Under the pieces are notes generated by a model, which saw only the letters and a program-made list of their open reading frames with translations, had not been told where the DNA came from and did no database searches. From assembly GCF_910589235.1 (NCBI RefSeq), contig NC_060955.1, positions 3,755,001 through 3,819,000 of the forward strand: a DNA stretch of 64,000 bases, read 5' to 3'. Origin of the DNA: Vespa crabro. Its lineage: Eukaryota > Arthropoda > Insecta > Hymenoptera > Vespidae. A program made the position numbers and the translations under genes. Of the stretch, positions 1 through 14,705 are shown piece by piece; position 1 is the first letter of the stretch, and each line of letters starts with the position of its first letter.

Positions 1-1097
1 ATAAAAGTGATTTGCTTCTTCGTTAGAAAAGCATTATCCAATTAGATGATAGGAAGGATCAATTCATTATACAAACGAGTATAATCGCTCAATAATTTCG
101 TTTCATCCATTGTAGGATAATAGTACAGTCTTTCTTGAAATCTCTCAAAAGGATCAAATGGCATTGTCAATTAATAATTCACTATGATTATACTTCTAGT
201 ATACGCGATATTGAAATTCTATCCGAGAGATATTTATCGGGTGTCATAACTTTAAAGTTTTCTCCACAGTGAGTTTGCTCGTCTATTCGATAGGGAAAAA
301 GGAAGATATTTAATCGGATTTAAGAGGAGGGAGTGAAATGAAAAAAGAGAGAAAGGGAAGGAAAAAAAGAGAAAAAGAGAGAGAAAGAGAGAAAGGGGAA
401 GAGGGAGAGGGAGAAAGATAGAGATAGAGAACAGATCGCGAAGTGGGAAACGTTTCGAACGAGTCGATATAAATTACGATTGACCGTGTCGAGGGACAAA
501 TTCCGTTTCCGAGTTGGTCTCACTTCTTCGAATGCCATCCACTTATACCATTCTATGTCCCGAAAGGAATTTCGATTACCTATTCCACGATTATGGTTAC
601 GTTCTTCGTACCGCACAGTAAAACGATTCGAATTTTCATTGAAATTCGGAGAACCGTGACGATATCCAACGGGTAACGATAAATAATCACGACGAAACGG
701 ACCGGCCGAAGAAACGGATATAATAATTTTCATATCCATTCAGAGTCGTCTGGCTTTCACGAGATAGAGGAATATCGGAAGAAATCGAGCTGAAAGATAC
801 GAGCGCCAACGTAATATCCTTGGCTGCTTCCTGCCCTCGAATCCACCAGCCTATCCTTCGTTTTTTCCTTTTTCTGCCTATTCCCCTCGTATCCTCCTCC
901 ATCCTCTATCCACCTCTCTCTCTCTCTCTCTCTCTCCCTCTCTCTTCTTTTTTCAAAGATGCCGAGACACCCAGTAGACTATCGGACAGCAACGAGACGA
1001 CGTTAAAGCTGAGTTTCACCCAGGGGTAACGTAAAGAAGGCATTTTATTTCAAGGTGAAAAGCTTTCGACGGAATCGAGTTACATTCCACTACCTAT

Positions 1098-1098
1098 G

Positions 1099-1131
<33 letters not shown>
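1098..1131. repeat. (ATT)n microsatellite
   Basis: A perfect tract of ATT triplets of about 34 bp, visible directly. Confidence 0.95.
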
Positions 1132-1835
1132 GCCGCAGTTTGCCCTCCTGAATTTAAACTTTATCGTTCGGTTTACCGTATCCAACGATTGATTGATTAT
1201 TTATCTATCGATCGCCGATATTTATAATATATTTCTCTTACGTATAAATTCGTATAACCAAGGAATATAAAAAAGGAAAAAAAAATACATGTATACCTTC
1301 CCTATCCTCCCCCCCTCCTCTCCCCTATCGTGTTCTTAATTTTTCATATTGCAGATGCATATGTATGTACGTATGTATGTATTTTATAAATTAAATATAA
1401 TAAACATAAAGAAAAAAATTTTTCATAACGATCGACTTTCCTTTATGTCTGTCCTTTTCAGACAATGATAATGTCGAGAAGTATGAAGTGGATTAAAGAT
1501 CGAGGGCCACTTAAGTGTAATTCCTTAAGTAGCTGACGAAGAAGATATGAACCACCAAAGTGAACCGATTATGAACTACACGTCACTTGCCATAGTAACC
1601 AAGCACTTTTCACCTTTAGACTTACTATCTTTTGACTTTCTCTTTTTTCTTTTTTTTTTCTCTTGTTTTCTTTTTTTTTTTAAAACGTATTGCAAAGTAA
1701 TTGTTAGCTTGTAAACAGGAAACACAGGATTTAATTTTACGAAAAAGGGGCTAACAAAGTAAGACTTCGAGGATCGTGGTACTAAACGAGATGGTATTAT
1801 CAGAGTAATATTGTCGGTGGAAGAAAGAAAAAAGG

Positions 1836-1842
<7 letters not shown>

Positions 1843-1887
<45 letters not shown>
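1843..1887. repeat. (GA)n microsatellite
   Basis: A perfect dinucleotide tract of about 45 bp. It is one of many GA/CT tracts in the window, and together they account for most of the Ser/Leu-rich or Arg/Glu-rich open frames. Confidence 0.95.
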
Positions 1888-1890
<3 letters not shown>

Positions 1891-4800
1891 AAAGAGTTAT
1901 GGCATCCTTTCGAAGAAAAAGATCGAAGGAAAAAGGGTATAATAACCGAAATAAGGTATATGCCGTTGGCGTTAAGACGCTCGACATTGATCTAACATAG
2001 ACTACATCCGGGCCTCGATGTACATATATATGCATTTCCGATTCTCCTTCTAGCCGGTTTCATCCTCCTTCTATCTTATCATTCAAATCCTTCTTCCCCC
2101 TTTTCTACTTTTTCCTCTTCTGCTACGTAAGAGGACGGAGCACGTGTCAGAGATTATGAAATTTCGATCCTTGAAAATCGGATGCAGTAGACGTTGGAGC
2201 AAAGCCATCCTCTCACGATTACTTATTTCATAGAAGACGGTTCTTGTCTTCGTATTTTCAAAAACGTTCGTGTTTCATAAAACGTTAAACCGTGAATCGC
2301 TTGGGGTCATGAATCATGTCCCCAAGGAAAAAGGGTGGGTGGGAGGGAGGGGGGAGGAGAGTGTCTCGAAAAGAGAGAGGCCCGTTGGAGTTTTACACGA
2401 AGGAAAATATTAGCGATAAATTATTGCACTACATCGAGCTGCAGTAAGTTATTGCGCTAGTCTTGTACCGGCAATAACCGTACCTACGCTCGAACGATAT
2501 AGATGTAATATTCTCGGTACGGTGGCAACGCCTGTTATAAGATGTACCATCGTGCTCCTTGTACAATGAATTTTTTTTTTCTTTTTTTTTTCTTTTTTTT
2601 TTTTTTTTTCTTTTAATTACATTCCACGAACAGTATTTATTAACGGCAAAGATCATTGGTATTTCACTTAACTTCAAAATTTGCGGCCCTATAAAGTTTA
2701 CAGAGCTTTTTTCTTTTCTTTCTTTTTTTTTCTTTTTTTTTTTTTTTGTTTCTTTTTCTTTTCTTTTCTTTAATATTAATATTTTATAACCAAATATTAG
2801 ATAAATTTTTCTCATAGTCTCGTTTCACGGACGATTGATCATATTATACGCGCTCAATTTGATATTCGGATTATTTCTCATTATTATTACGGAACGAAGC
2901 TCACAAAAGGAAAAGCTCGTTCTATTACTTTTATGAGGAGACAAAAATGTAATTATAATAAGAGGGGAGTATATCGACGTGATCCCGACGTTCATTCTAC
3001 TTCCTTCTCGCACGTTCACGTTCCGTTCCAATTCAGTAGGGTGGATCAGGATAACGGATCGACATTCAGTGAGAGCCCGTTACAATTAAGCCGGAAATGA
3101 CTAGATCCATGCGATTCCTGCCTCGTAATTTGCCCTGGCTAATTTATTTTGCCATCTGTCATTGAAAAGAGAAAGAGAGAAAGAGAAAAAGAAGGAGGGA
3201 AAGAGAGAGAGAGAGAGAGGGAGAGAGAGGATAGCGAATCGGTCGAAAAGTAGACAGACTACTCTTCGATGACGTCGCTACTCCCTTGAGAACCAAAACA
3301 TACTTTCCAACTTGTACATCCAACATCTTATAGCCAATGCCAAGAATGGAAAGATAACTTCGTATGAAGTTTAAGTTTAGTTTGGACCTTTGCAATTCTC
3401 TGAACATACATACTTAGATATCAAATCGAAGTTTGTAGGAAGTTCAAAGAAAACTCATGGTGCAATGAGAATCTATGAATCTTTTAACGAGGAATAAATT
3501 TCTATAAAGTTTTACAACTGTGACGTATTGTTCATCGTTCATTAATATCTGTGCTGACAGAGGATCAAGCTTTCATACATTTTTCTCACAATTACCGTGA
3601 CATCGTACGAAACCCCTCTAAACCCCAATAGACCGTAGAAAATCGTCCCTATAAACCGAAAGTACCAACCCTGTCAGCTTGCTCGTGTGCCCCCTTCGTT
3701 TCTCCATCCATGGAACAAACAATAGAGAATGAAAGTTCTAAGCCTGCATCCTAACTAACAGTGGATACACTGCTATAACAGAATCCTCTTTATCAATATT
3801 TTCATTTGCGATGGACGTACACCACCTATTTGGATTTCTTCAAATGATCAATTACTGGAATAAATTTAGAGCTGATTATGTTCCAATTGATCGTATCTAA
3901 TGCGTGAATCATCGACGATTTAACAACTCATTTCTAAGAATTAACATTGCAATGAATTAAACGAATTTTTGTTTTAGTCCTTTCATCATTTCTATATCTT
4001 CGTAAAAAGGAATAAAAGAAAAAGAAAAAGAAAAAAGAAATAAAGAAAATAAAAAAAATAAAATGAAATAAAATAAAACAAAGAAATAAATAATTGAACG
4101 AGGACGTATAATGATAAAAAATGTAGGGTTAACATTCAATGAACACGATTCATGAATTGCAAGTTTGCAAGCATTAGAGAGAACAAGGTTCATTCTGGGA
4201 CCGTGAGTTAACTCGATGCAATTTTGACAGTTTAATTTATTTCGTCGGTTCGTCCCTCGTCACAAGTGCCGTATGATAACGTTCTAGGGTCCCTAGGCAG
4301 GAAAAAAAATCGATGGCTCCACTGGAAGCAGCCAATACCGGCATTCACTTCAACGGCACCGGCAACAGCACGTTGCTCAACCCCTGATCGGTTCGCTTCG
4401 ATGGTTCCCGATATTCCCATGAGATCAGTCCCATCCCCAGGATCTACCACCTTTTGGTGGATGTACTAGATAGGAGGAAGGAAGAGAGTGTGTGAAAAAG
4501 AGTAAGAGAGAGAGTGAGAGAGAGAAAGAGAGAGGAAGATAGAGAGAAGAGAGGGAGGACATCGATAGATACGAAAGAAGAGGAATACAGGAGGTGGTGG
4601 TTGGTATAGGGTGATGCGTGGGGAGAAACGAGGAGGGTAAAAGTGGAAGAGGGTGAGCCCCGTTTGACGTTTCGCGTTTTCCCAACATTCTCCCGCGGGA
4701 TGGTGGCGGCTTTCGTGCCTAGAATCCGCCACGGGATATCCGCGCGAAATGGATATCGTGCACGCTCCGCAGAATAATCAGATAGAGGAAAAGAAACGAA

Positions 4801-7632
4801 GAAAGAGAGTACGAGTGAGAAGGAAAGAAAAAGGGAGGGGGTTAAGGAAAACCGTCGGAGATAGGTGAATAGAGAAAGATGAAAAAAAAAAAAAGAAAAA
4901 GAAGAGGAGGAGGAGGAGGAGAAGAGGAGAAAGGGAGAGAAAGATAGACGTGAATATATGCGACGGGAAACGGTGGCAGTTGAGGCTTGGAAAAAGGAAA
5001 AACAGGGAAACGAGTTTACCGAAACCTGGGACAAATAGTCTCCTCGATGCTTCCCGCGTGATATAGAATTACGTTCAGTATGAAAAAGGGAAGATGATGA
5101 AGCGAAATGTTGCTGTGGCGAGCGAAACTGTGGAAAAGATTGAGAAGATAAAGAAAGAGAGAAAGAGAGAGAGAGAAAGAGAGAGAGAAAGAAAGAGAGA
5201 AAGACAGGAATAAGAAAATCGTCCATTCGGCATATCGTGCCGATTCACGTGTCTGTGAAAGACATTCAACGATGACAATCCTTCTAAATTACCTTCTTTT
5301 AAACGTCGAAAATTAATGTGTCACCCTGAGTATAAATAAGAATCTCGTTTTTCTTACGTGAAAAAAGAAAAAAAGAACAAAAAAAAGAAATAAAAAGAGA
5401 AGAAAATAAAGAAAAAATAATTCTTTTCGTTGGTAAAATCTCACGTCAAAAATTGAAACGAAGCAATCCATATAGTTTGCCAGCAAAGATTTGACGTTAT
5501 CTCTATATGTAAGATCGCACTTTTCTTCTTTTCTCCTTGCCCTTCCTCGTTCCTAAAATTCATCTGTCAATGACCGGAGACTCAATAGAGGCACTCACCA
5601 GATTTTTTTCTACGTCTTTTACGTCATCGTTCTTTGAGACCTATCTACAAACGAATTTTAGGAGTTTTAATGGTTGTACGATCCAACGACCACCCACGGA
5701 GATTTAAAGAGACCGTCAACGCCATAGATGCGTATACACATATGTAGACAAAATACGTAGAGTCACTCTCAGGAAAAAAAAAGTGTAAACAAGACTGAAT
5801 GACGTTCATAGTAGGGAGAAGGGGAGGAGTTACTCCCCCGACGCATTCACCGATGTAAATAAAGTCGTTGTATTATTCGACCCTAAAGATCGTATGCGAT
5901 TCCCCCTTCGAATCCAGCGTGAAAAGCACGCGAAACGTATGTAATCGGTGTAACCTGCTGGAGACAGGATTTGGCCAACGTCTCGTAAAGATACTTTGAA
6001 GAAAAAAATGACAACAACCTGCGGACGACTAGTAACTGAAAATAAAATGAAAATCGATATTTCGACGAACATCAAAGTCATCTCCACACGGATATTTTAA
6101 CGTTATTAATATGCCACGTGCAGACAACGCGAAGCGTATGCTTTTTATTAATGGCCGCGTCAAAAAAAGTTGCTCCAGTGTTATCGATGAAAAGGTTTGC
6201 GCGTTTGAAAGTTTCTTAACGATAGAAAAAATAAACAAATTATGAATATTACAGCCATGTTTTTTATTACGTTCATAACATAATGACGAATAAAATATTC
6301 TGTATAATCCACGTTAATTATCAATATATGAAATAATTAATGAGTTTATCCGATTCATTCATTCGTTATGGTACTTAACATATTCATTTAACCGTAACTG
6401 TTGTTTAGTTTCTATAATGGTTTGGATAAGATGAAATAATCGGGAACTAACCGTGAAACAGTATGAATATGTATTTTATAACAAATAGATACGAGCTACG
6501 TTTATACATATATATTGTACACTTTAGCACGCAAAACGAAATACTGATTATGCGTTTCCGTTGGTAGTATTACGTCGAACACGAAACACCTCGGCGACGG
6601 TAACTACTATAAAGAGCCGACAGGAAAGAGACCCCTGGTATACGCGAGGGTGTGTTTGCTCGTGAAAATAAATGGGGACGTCCTGTTTTGCTAAAACCAG
6701 CCAGCACCATCATCCGGCAACGCCCTTCGTGAAATGCGTGTTAGTGCTGTCCAAATCTCCTTCCCTCTTTCGTGCAGATAATTCGTTTGTGCTCTTTGCC
6801 ACGAGGAACGGAGAAAAAGTAATATGCGTGAGCGAAAGGCAAAAGGGAGGATAGGTACCCTCTCGAATGAACTTAGGTTATCGTTCGATCGATAAATAAT
6901 ACAACTTACATATGTGCATCCTATACATATATTCGTACGTACGTTATATGTACATATAATGTATATGTACGAATTGTTATGTGTACATATGTACATATAA
7001 CGTAACATATATTCTACATCTTATATATTTATCAACTATATAGGAGTTTATATATATATATGTATATATTAATGAATATTTTTAATAGAAGAAGATATTA
7101 AATATAAAATGTATTTATTTAAAATGTATTTCTATTCGCGCTCATGGGCTCATCAATCATACAATGTCCATTTTCGTACTTTGTCGTGTCGATATAGAAA
7201 AAAAAAAAAAAAAAAAAAAAAAAAGAAAAAAGGAAAATAAAATAAAGGAAAAAACTATCGATAAATAAACATATAATCATATTCTTATCCCGAAAAACAA
7301 ATTTTACGTAGATATACATAAACGTATGCAGCATAAAGTTTGCAAACCGGCATCTAATACTTTTCTTTCGGCGGGATAAGGAGACCACAGAAAATATCAT
7401 CGCGTTTTATTCAAAAAGAGTATGAATTAAAAATGGTGACTCGCTGGTAGTCGGTATTCTTTTATTACAAGAGTTTGAGGCGTTCGTTTGTCTTTTTCCA
7501 ACGACGAACTAAAAATTGTTTTACGAGAAAAAGAGAGGAATAGACGTTACGGACTTTTCCTAACTGTGTAATGTCACGAGAGTGTGTCATGAAAATGTAG
7601 GTAGGAGAGTTTCAACAAAATAAAGAAAACAA

Positions 7633-7639
<7 letters not shown>

Positions 7640-7674
<35 letters not shown>
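7640..7674. repeat. (GA)n microsatellite followed by (GGAA)n
   Basis: A perfect GA tract is followed by mixed GA-rich sequence and a GGAA-type run around 7716-7745. Confidence 0.9.
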
Positions 7675-7678
<4 letters not shown>

Positions 7679-8472
7679 AAGAAGAGAGGACTGAGGAGAG
7701 GAGAGAAGAGAAAAAGGAAGGAAGGAAGGAAGGAAGGAAGGAAGAAGAGGAAGGAGAGAGAGAGAGAGAGAAAGAGTACGGGAGTTAGCTTTGCGCAGAG
7801 AGAAGGGAAAGACCGGCGGTGGAAACAGGCCGACGAAGCTTATGAAAAATTGAGAGAAAGCAAATATCCTGTGCCCCGGCACTCTTTCCCCGCGGCACCA
7901 GCCGAGGGCGGATGTAGCGGATAAGAGGGCAACACAGAGGGCGCAATGAGAGGAGAACGTGTGTGAGAATAGTGTGGAAGAGAGGTGAGAGAGGGCCGTT
8001 GCAAGGCGTGGGTCACTGCATGGCCTGATAGATCCATCTTGCTTCCCTCTGTTCATTCATATCGACTAGGAAGACTCACTCTTGCACACGAGCTATGTAT
8101 GTATTACGCATCGATGCACATGCGACGTGCATACACACAAACGCACGTACACATACAAAGATGTGTGTATATGTGTGTGCGCGCATATGAGTATGCGTGT
8201 ATATGTGTGTGTATTATATATATATATATATACATATACACACATCCTTTCTCGTAACAACAGCGTGCAATATTTCACGTCAGATTAGAGCGTAGACCTC
8301 TTCGGCGAGTACCAGCTACGTATCGATATCCCAATATGGTCCAACCTAATATTGATCCAGCAGAAAAGTGAGGTTGAGAATGGAGCCTTCAAGAGTGAGA
8401 GATCTCTCGCTACGAATCGTCCCATCGATCTTTCGTACTAATTGTACAATTTAACCGTGAGTACATACTTTG

Positions 8473-8511
<39 letters not shown>

Positions 8512-8706
8512 GTACCTTTGATCATTTCTATATGATTCTATGAGATTGGAAAAACGATTATTCTATGTTGATCGCAGCTGCTCATCTCATTGAAACGTAA
8601 TATTCCATCGTCAATACGATCTCTTCGAATTAATCTCATGATCCGACAAATTAATGTGCCTATCTACGTTGTAACGTATCGCTGCCGCTTGGGGCTACTC
8701 AACGAG

Positions 8707-8749
<43 letters not shown>

Positions 8750-9198
8750 GAAGTTGAAATTTATGCAAGAGTTGATTATCCTTACTTTATGATCGAAAAA
8801 CAAACATTTGCTTTTTATCTTCGATAAGTATATACGTACAAGCACAACGTACGAATTAAGAGATCTATTCGAAATTAAATCGATTTCTTCGAAGTGTATT
8901 CGTGATCGTATTTCTTTTTTATTTTGTCTTTTTTTTTGTTTCTCTTTTGTTTGTTTTCTTTTTTCTTTCTTTTTTTTCTTTTTTTTTTTTTTTTTTTTTT
9001 ATGAAAACCCGCTAAATATTCCTCTCCTGCGTTCACGGCTCCCTTCGATAGGGTGTTTTTCAAGTGCTTGCGCCTACGCACACACTGAAATATCATACGG
9101 AAAAATTTTTAGCGCTTTAAAACGAACGAACGTGTTAGCTACCTTCTGCAATGAAAAATGCGATTTTTCACAGTGGATTATTAGAAAGAAAGAAAGAG

Positions 9199-9242
<44 letters not shown>

Positions 9243-9637
9243 TGAGAAAACCAGGAAAGGTGGTAAAGAAGTGTATGGAGCGAAAAGGAGACATTTTATC
9301 GTAGTTGAGCTAGGTCACGTATCTGCATCGATATCGATATTTCCACGTGGCCTCGGTTATCGACCAGCAGGAAACGAAACCGAGGAAATGCTTCGTACGC
9401 TCGAAGTCGATTGACCGAGAAACACCGTGATCCATGATGGTTTATGTAATTTAAGACTTCTCGTAGCAGCACGCTTCGTCGATCTTGGATTCTTTTTTCG
9501 ATAGCAACAGACCGAGAAATAACAAAAAATGAGACGATAAACGTTTACAATCATTTATAAGTGAGAAATCATAAAATTCTGAAGTGCAATACTAGTATAT
9601 ATTTTTTATCTATATATACATACATACATACATACAT

Positions 9638-9684
<47 letters not shown>

Positions 9685-12600
9685 ATATAAGAAAAATATA
9701 AAAAATAATGTTAAAAACATTTTGTTTCGTTTCGATGCGATTTAACCATATATTCAAAAATATTTGAAATTTTTCACGACTGGATGTTTTTTAGATACGC
9801 ACATTTAAAATTTTCCGTATATTCAGAATACACGAATACGTATTATTCCATGTCATCTCTATGTTTATGAATATATATATATGTACAATGTACATATATA
9901 TATAAAGAATACATGTATGTAGCATCGAAGTTGTCTGTAGCATCAAAGAAAACTAAAGAAACACGGAACCCGCTGATATTCGACCGTAAAATGCATCTTC
10001 TCGTGTGCATGCATTCGCATGATTTTTTGTTAGTATAGGCATAGTTTTGCAATGTGTATTTAAATATACGTTCCCATTGTCTATAAACTTTTCTGATAAA
10101 CCAAAAATAATACGTATTTGTGGATGATCTTTACAAATTGTTATCCGTGAAAAATCGATTCTAAAAAGGAGAACATACCAGGTTGTTCGCATTTTCTTGG
10201 AAAACAAATAAAAGATAAAGCAAATAATATTTGCTGGGAGTAGGGGACGGGGGGGAAGAAACGAAATGGACAAAAGACTTAGATAAAAGAGAGAAGAGCA
10301 AGCAATGTTCTACTCTGTCTCTCGAAGACAGTTCGATGAGCTTCCACTCCCCCATTCCCATGTACAGAGTAAATCGAAGTAAGGAGGTCGGTTGATTCGA
10401 TTAGAACTTAGTTCCTCGTGCACACGGGGGACCCTGCAGCGAAATAGATGGCTCGAGTTTTCCTATCATGAGTTTTCGAAAAAGCATCCTTCGATCGTAC
10501 CACGATGTAACGAGGGAATATTTGGTATCGGATACGGATAAAATTCTCGAGATCGATCCATCGAATTTCGCCTATTATGATGCTACTTTTTTCTTTTTTT
10601 TTTTTTTTTTTTTTTTGTTATACTTACTACAATAATACATTGAGAATTTTCGCGATTTGTCTTTCAATTTCATCAAAATAAATCGATCTGTTCCTTCGAC
10701 GTAAATGTGTATATATAAAAGGAACATTAAAGTGTTTCTAATGATTGTGCGTTTGTACCATTTTGAAATAGAAAAAAAGAAAAAAAAAAAGAAAAGAATT
10801 TGGATGAATTCAACAAACCTTCGACCTACTTCCATTATCCGGACCGAATGAATAAATTAATTTCTGAATAATTATTTGCCGAACGTAACATTAAAACTTA
10901 GAAAACGTAAGATTCTTGAAAACGATTTAAGCTGTAAAAGCTGATCCGTAATAGCTACGGAGGCGCAAGCTTATTCTAGAACACATTTCCCATTTGCATA
11001 CGAAATGTATCCTCGGTTAAGCTGTTTGAGCGCTGCACCTAACGAAATCACAATGTCCCAAGGATATCCTGAGATACAGACGCCAACTGCTCTCTGGCGT
11101 GGTCGTAGAAGGTTCTTCTCTATGTTACAACGTTCAGAATCATCCAGGCAAAATTAACTTTTCTATTAACAGAGACATTAACAGTTACAAAGTCTCAGAG
11201 AGCCACGAGCTAGGCTTTCTCTGTTATTCAAAAAGTATCATATAACTTGCAATAAATGATATATTGCAGATACGTGCAGAAACTGGAAAAGTTATTAGAG
11301 ATTTGAGAGAAGACTACGTTTCAACGATTTTTATCTTTAATGATATTTAATGGACAATCGTCGTGATCGTTCCCCATAGAAATATGCTTTCGAATCCCGG
11401 CTTGGGGCAAAAAGAAAAAAATCTTCGACAAGCTCCTGGCTTTCCCTAGGAAACGATTCCCTGGGGCGTTGTTCTCCAGGACTTCCCATCATCATCCTCT
11501 ACCTACTCACCTCGGATCACTTTCGGTCTCCACCTACTTTTCTTTTCTCGAACCATCGTCATTCACCCCCCTATATTGTCCCTTTTTCCATTTCGCGTAT
11601 CCCTATAGTCGTTTTTCGTCCGACCTTATATATTTATATTTGCTATATACAAGGGATAAAGATATCTTTACAAGTTCCAAATAAAAAAAAAATTATTTCT
11701 ACATTTTTAACAATAATCGAATCAATCAAATTTTGTTACAACCATTAATAAATCTACGTGATTATTAAAAAGTTTCTGTCTCTTTTTTGATAACCTATTC
11801 CTATCCCACTGTATTATAATACTCTTTCATTTCAATATTGAATTTGCTTTCTTTATTAAATTAGATTCAGATCCGAAACTGTCTGTCATAATCATTGACT
11901 ATATAAAGCAACGTCAGACCCTACAGTATATGTTACAGGAATTAGTAAAGGTCCGGATATTAAGTCATCGTAAAAAACCTTTTACGACAATGACTTTGTT
12001 AACTCTCCAATGGGATTTCTTTTTTTTTTTTTCTTTCATTGCTGTCTCAAAATATTCTTATACATCTTAAATTTAATTTCCACTAAAATTTTAATCTAAA
12101 TACCAAAAGGTAATTCCTTTTTTTCACAGTGCGAGTATACTCGTCATAAACACAAAAATTGCCATCTCTTCATAACGAGAACACTCATAAAACACAGTTT
12201 ACAGTTTAACAACGATATTAAAGTCCATGTTGTCTGATTTTCATCATACTATCTTTCTCCTATCTCCCCTGCGGCTAGCATTTGCGTTAATGCACGCTTA
12301 CGTTGCCGTGTCACCCTCGAAATCAACCCCTGACCCTTTCTAACCCACGACATCTTTTCCCCCTTTAGAGAACTCTTCAATACATACGCAAGTATATTAC
12401 AGGCATCCCAAATGTCTCCTGGTGCAAACATTACTCAGCAATATCAAATGTACGCCCTCGCATGGATAACACCGAATTATATTCGAAGAAGTCACAAAAA
12501 CCTAGATATTTTCTCTTTAAGAGTATAATAACCCAAAAATCAATTATTATTCGCCGATATAATCTAAGTTTTTACTAACCGTGTAGATATATTACGCACG

Positions 12601-14661
12601 ATTCTCCTTTTATTAATTTCTTATACCTACGCTTATATTTTTATTAAAATTTATTGGATATCAATTCTTTGAAATGAAAATTTACGCTATCTCGGTGTTG
12701 AGTTTATTTGTAGAAAGAAAATTAGATGCTCTGCTATTCGATTCATTCACGTCAAGAGAGTTCAATCGAATCTCTGTAAAAGTAATTGGCTTCTGTAGAG
12801 TCAATGCATCTCAATGGAACAACGAAAATCATACATATAAGGTATCATATCATACGGTCGACACTTTTGTAAAAATACAATACACGAATCGAGGAATCAG
12901 CGGTGTGCATATACAATGACGAAGTTGAAGTCCGTTGGAAAATAATCGGAGCGAAAGGAAAGGAGTGTTGATTCTTAATTATATAGTAGACGATAACAAA
13001 GCGACAGGTAGGTAGAGGGTAACGATGTTGGATGACAATGAAACTGACGTGAGGACGACGACTATCGCGTGACTATTTCCCTCCCGTACGTACGCGTGCA
13101 TGCGTACGAATGCACGCGGCAAGTATAAAAGGGTACTATTAAATTTCCATTTATTTATTATTCATATGAACCACTCTCTCATCGTACCTACCCTTAACCC
13201 CTTATATTCTTTTAAATCGATATCACAGATACTTCAGCATCTCTTAGCAACGAAAAGAACCCGAAGCGAATTAGTTGGAATTATTCAATGCGTTTAGCGA
13301 GCCGATAATGAAAATGGAAAATTCATTGATCCCTGAATCGAATGGCATTGAATTAAATTACATATCTCTTTTACAACGTTTAGATTTTTCTAACAAATAA
13401 TCTAACACCGTGCGATACGAATTTTTTCTTTTTTTTTTTCTTTTTTTTTTCTTTTATCTTAAAGAGGAGAGGGAAAAAAGAGATATGAATGTTACGTGTT
13501 TGAAAAGGTATTGAATAAAGAAGTAAGAAAGATACGGAATAAATATGTTCGTTTTTCGAATAACATCGTGTGTAACCTTGTGGTGGGATAAATTATTTGA
13601 TAGGTAGGGAAAAAAGGTCGATGGTGGTAAAAAGGCGAACGTGATAAAGCCAGGAAGTTGTGTGATTGGCCGGCGTAAACGTCTTTTCTTTTTCCCCTTA
13701 GGAATTGTTTCTGTGTTTGCGGTAGCTAAGCAATAACAGGACCATCACTGAGCAATAATAATAATCGTAAATAACAGTCATAAAGGATCGTCCAGGGTAA
13801 TGGATGACAGTAAACTTCGTTGAAAGAATATGGCGATAGGAATAGTACTCTGGCATGTGTCTCACATATAAAGAAAGTGAAAATGAACAAATACGAAAGC
13901 AATAAATTAGATAATACCTAAATTCTGATTGTTATTCCAAAAAAAAATATACTATAAATCTTTTTTATATACTTCATAAACAACAATCTAACTTAGACAA
14001 CTGGATACATTTATTTCAAATTTATAATAATATTAATGTATGGGAAATGAAAAGTAAGTACATAAGTATATATAATACATATTCCTTTGATTAAACGTGA
14101 CGGAAATTTCTCAAACAAAATAGTATTTGTAAGCCTGTATTATTTCATTATTTGTTATCTCATATATATGTTCTCTGTTTGCATATCAAATTCACGTAAC
14201 ATCGTATTCCATCAATATTTCCTTGTTGTAGTACTCGCTTAATCATTAACGTACGTATAAACTTCTATTTAGGTAGTTCGCATTGATATAATTTCACGTA
14301 ACATTCTCGATTGACAAAATTTCATATTAGGGACAGTTTGTATTGGCATGGTATATGTACACATATATATACATATGTTTCTTGACACGTGCGAATTGAA
14401 CATACTACGAATAAAACCCTACGAATAATATCCAAGGGCATAGTCATTGGATAAAGTTCTGAAAAATTTCTGCGAGACATTGTTATACGTTGATTATTTG
14501 TGTCTATTGCTTAAACCATATTCATTCCACTCATGTAAACTAGTACATTTATATATAGTTGTTTATTAAAAAATTCATTGAAAATTCAATCAAGTATTAA
14601 CGAGCAATATTGAGCGTAAGTCGTAAATGAGCAATTTCTATTCAACTTACTAATTCATAAA

Positions 14662-14664
<3 letters not shown>

Positions 14665-14702
<38 letters not shown>
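14665..14702. repeat. (AT)n microsatellite
   Basis: A perfect AT tract of about 38 bp. Confidence 0.95.

Positions 14703-14705
<3 letters not shown>

Larger units (their letters stand above)
1..5300. other. Non-coding AT-rich DNA with GA/CT microsatellites
   Basis: I see no gene here. The stretch holds (ATT)n at about 1098-1131, (GA)n at about 1843-1887, poly-T tracts around 2569-2611 and 2710-2775, and purine-rich GA tracts around 3170-3230, 4480-4560 and 4860-4950. The open frames that cross these tracts encode only Ser/Leu/Phe or Arg/Glu/Lys runs and are products of the repeats. The segment 4230-4480 is less repetitive and has more balanced base composition than its surroundings, but neither strand gives a protein I recognise. 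Confidence 0.6.

Noticed and set aside
4232..4450. 72-codon minus-strand frame of ordinary composition
   Set aside because: It reads more like protein than its neighbours, but I recognise no family and find no partner exons in phase. It is described as a non-repetitive island only.
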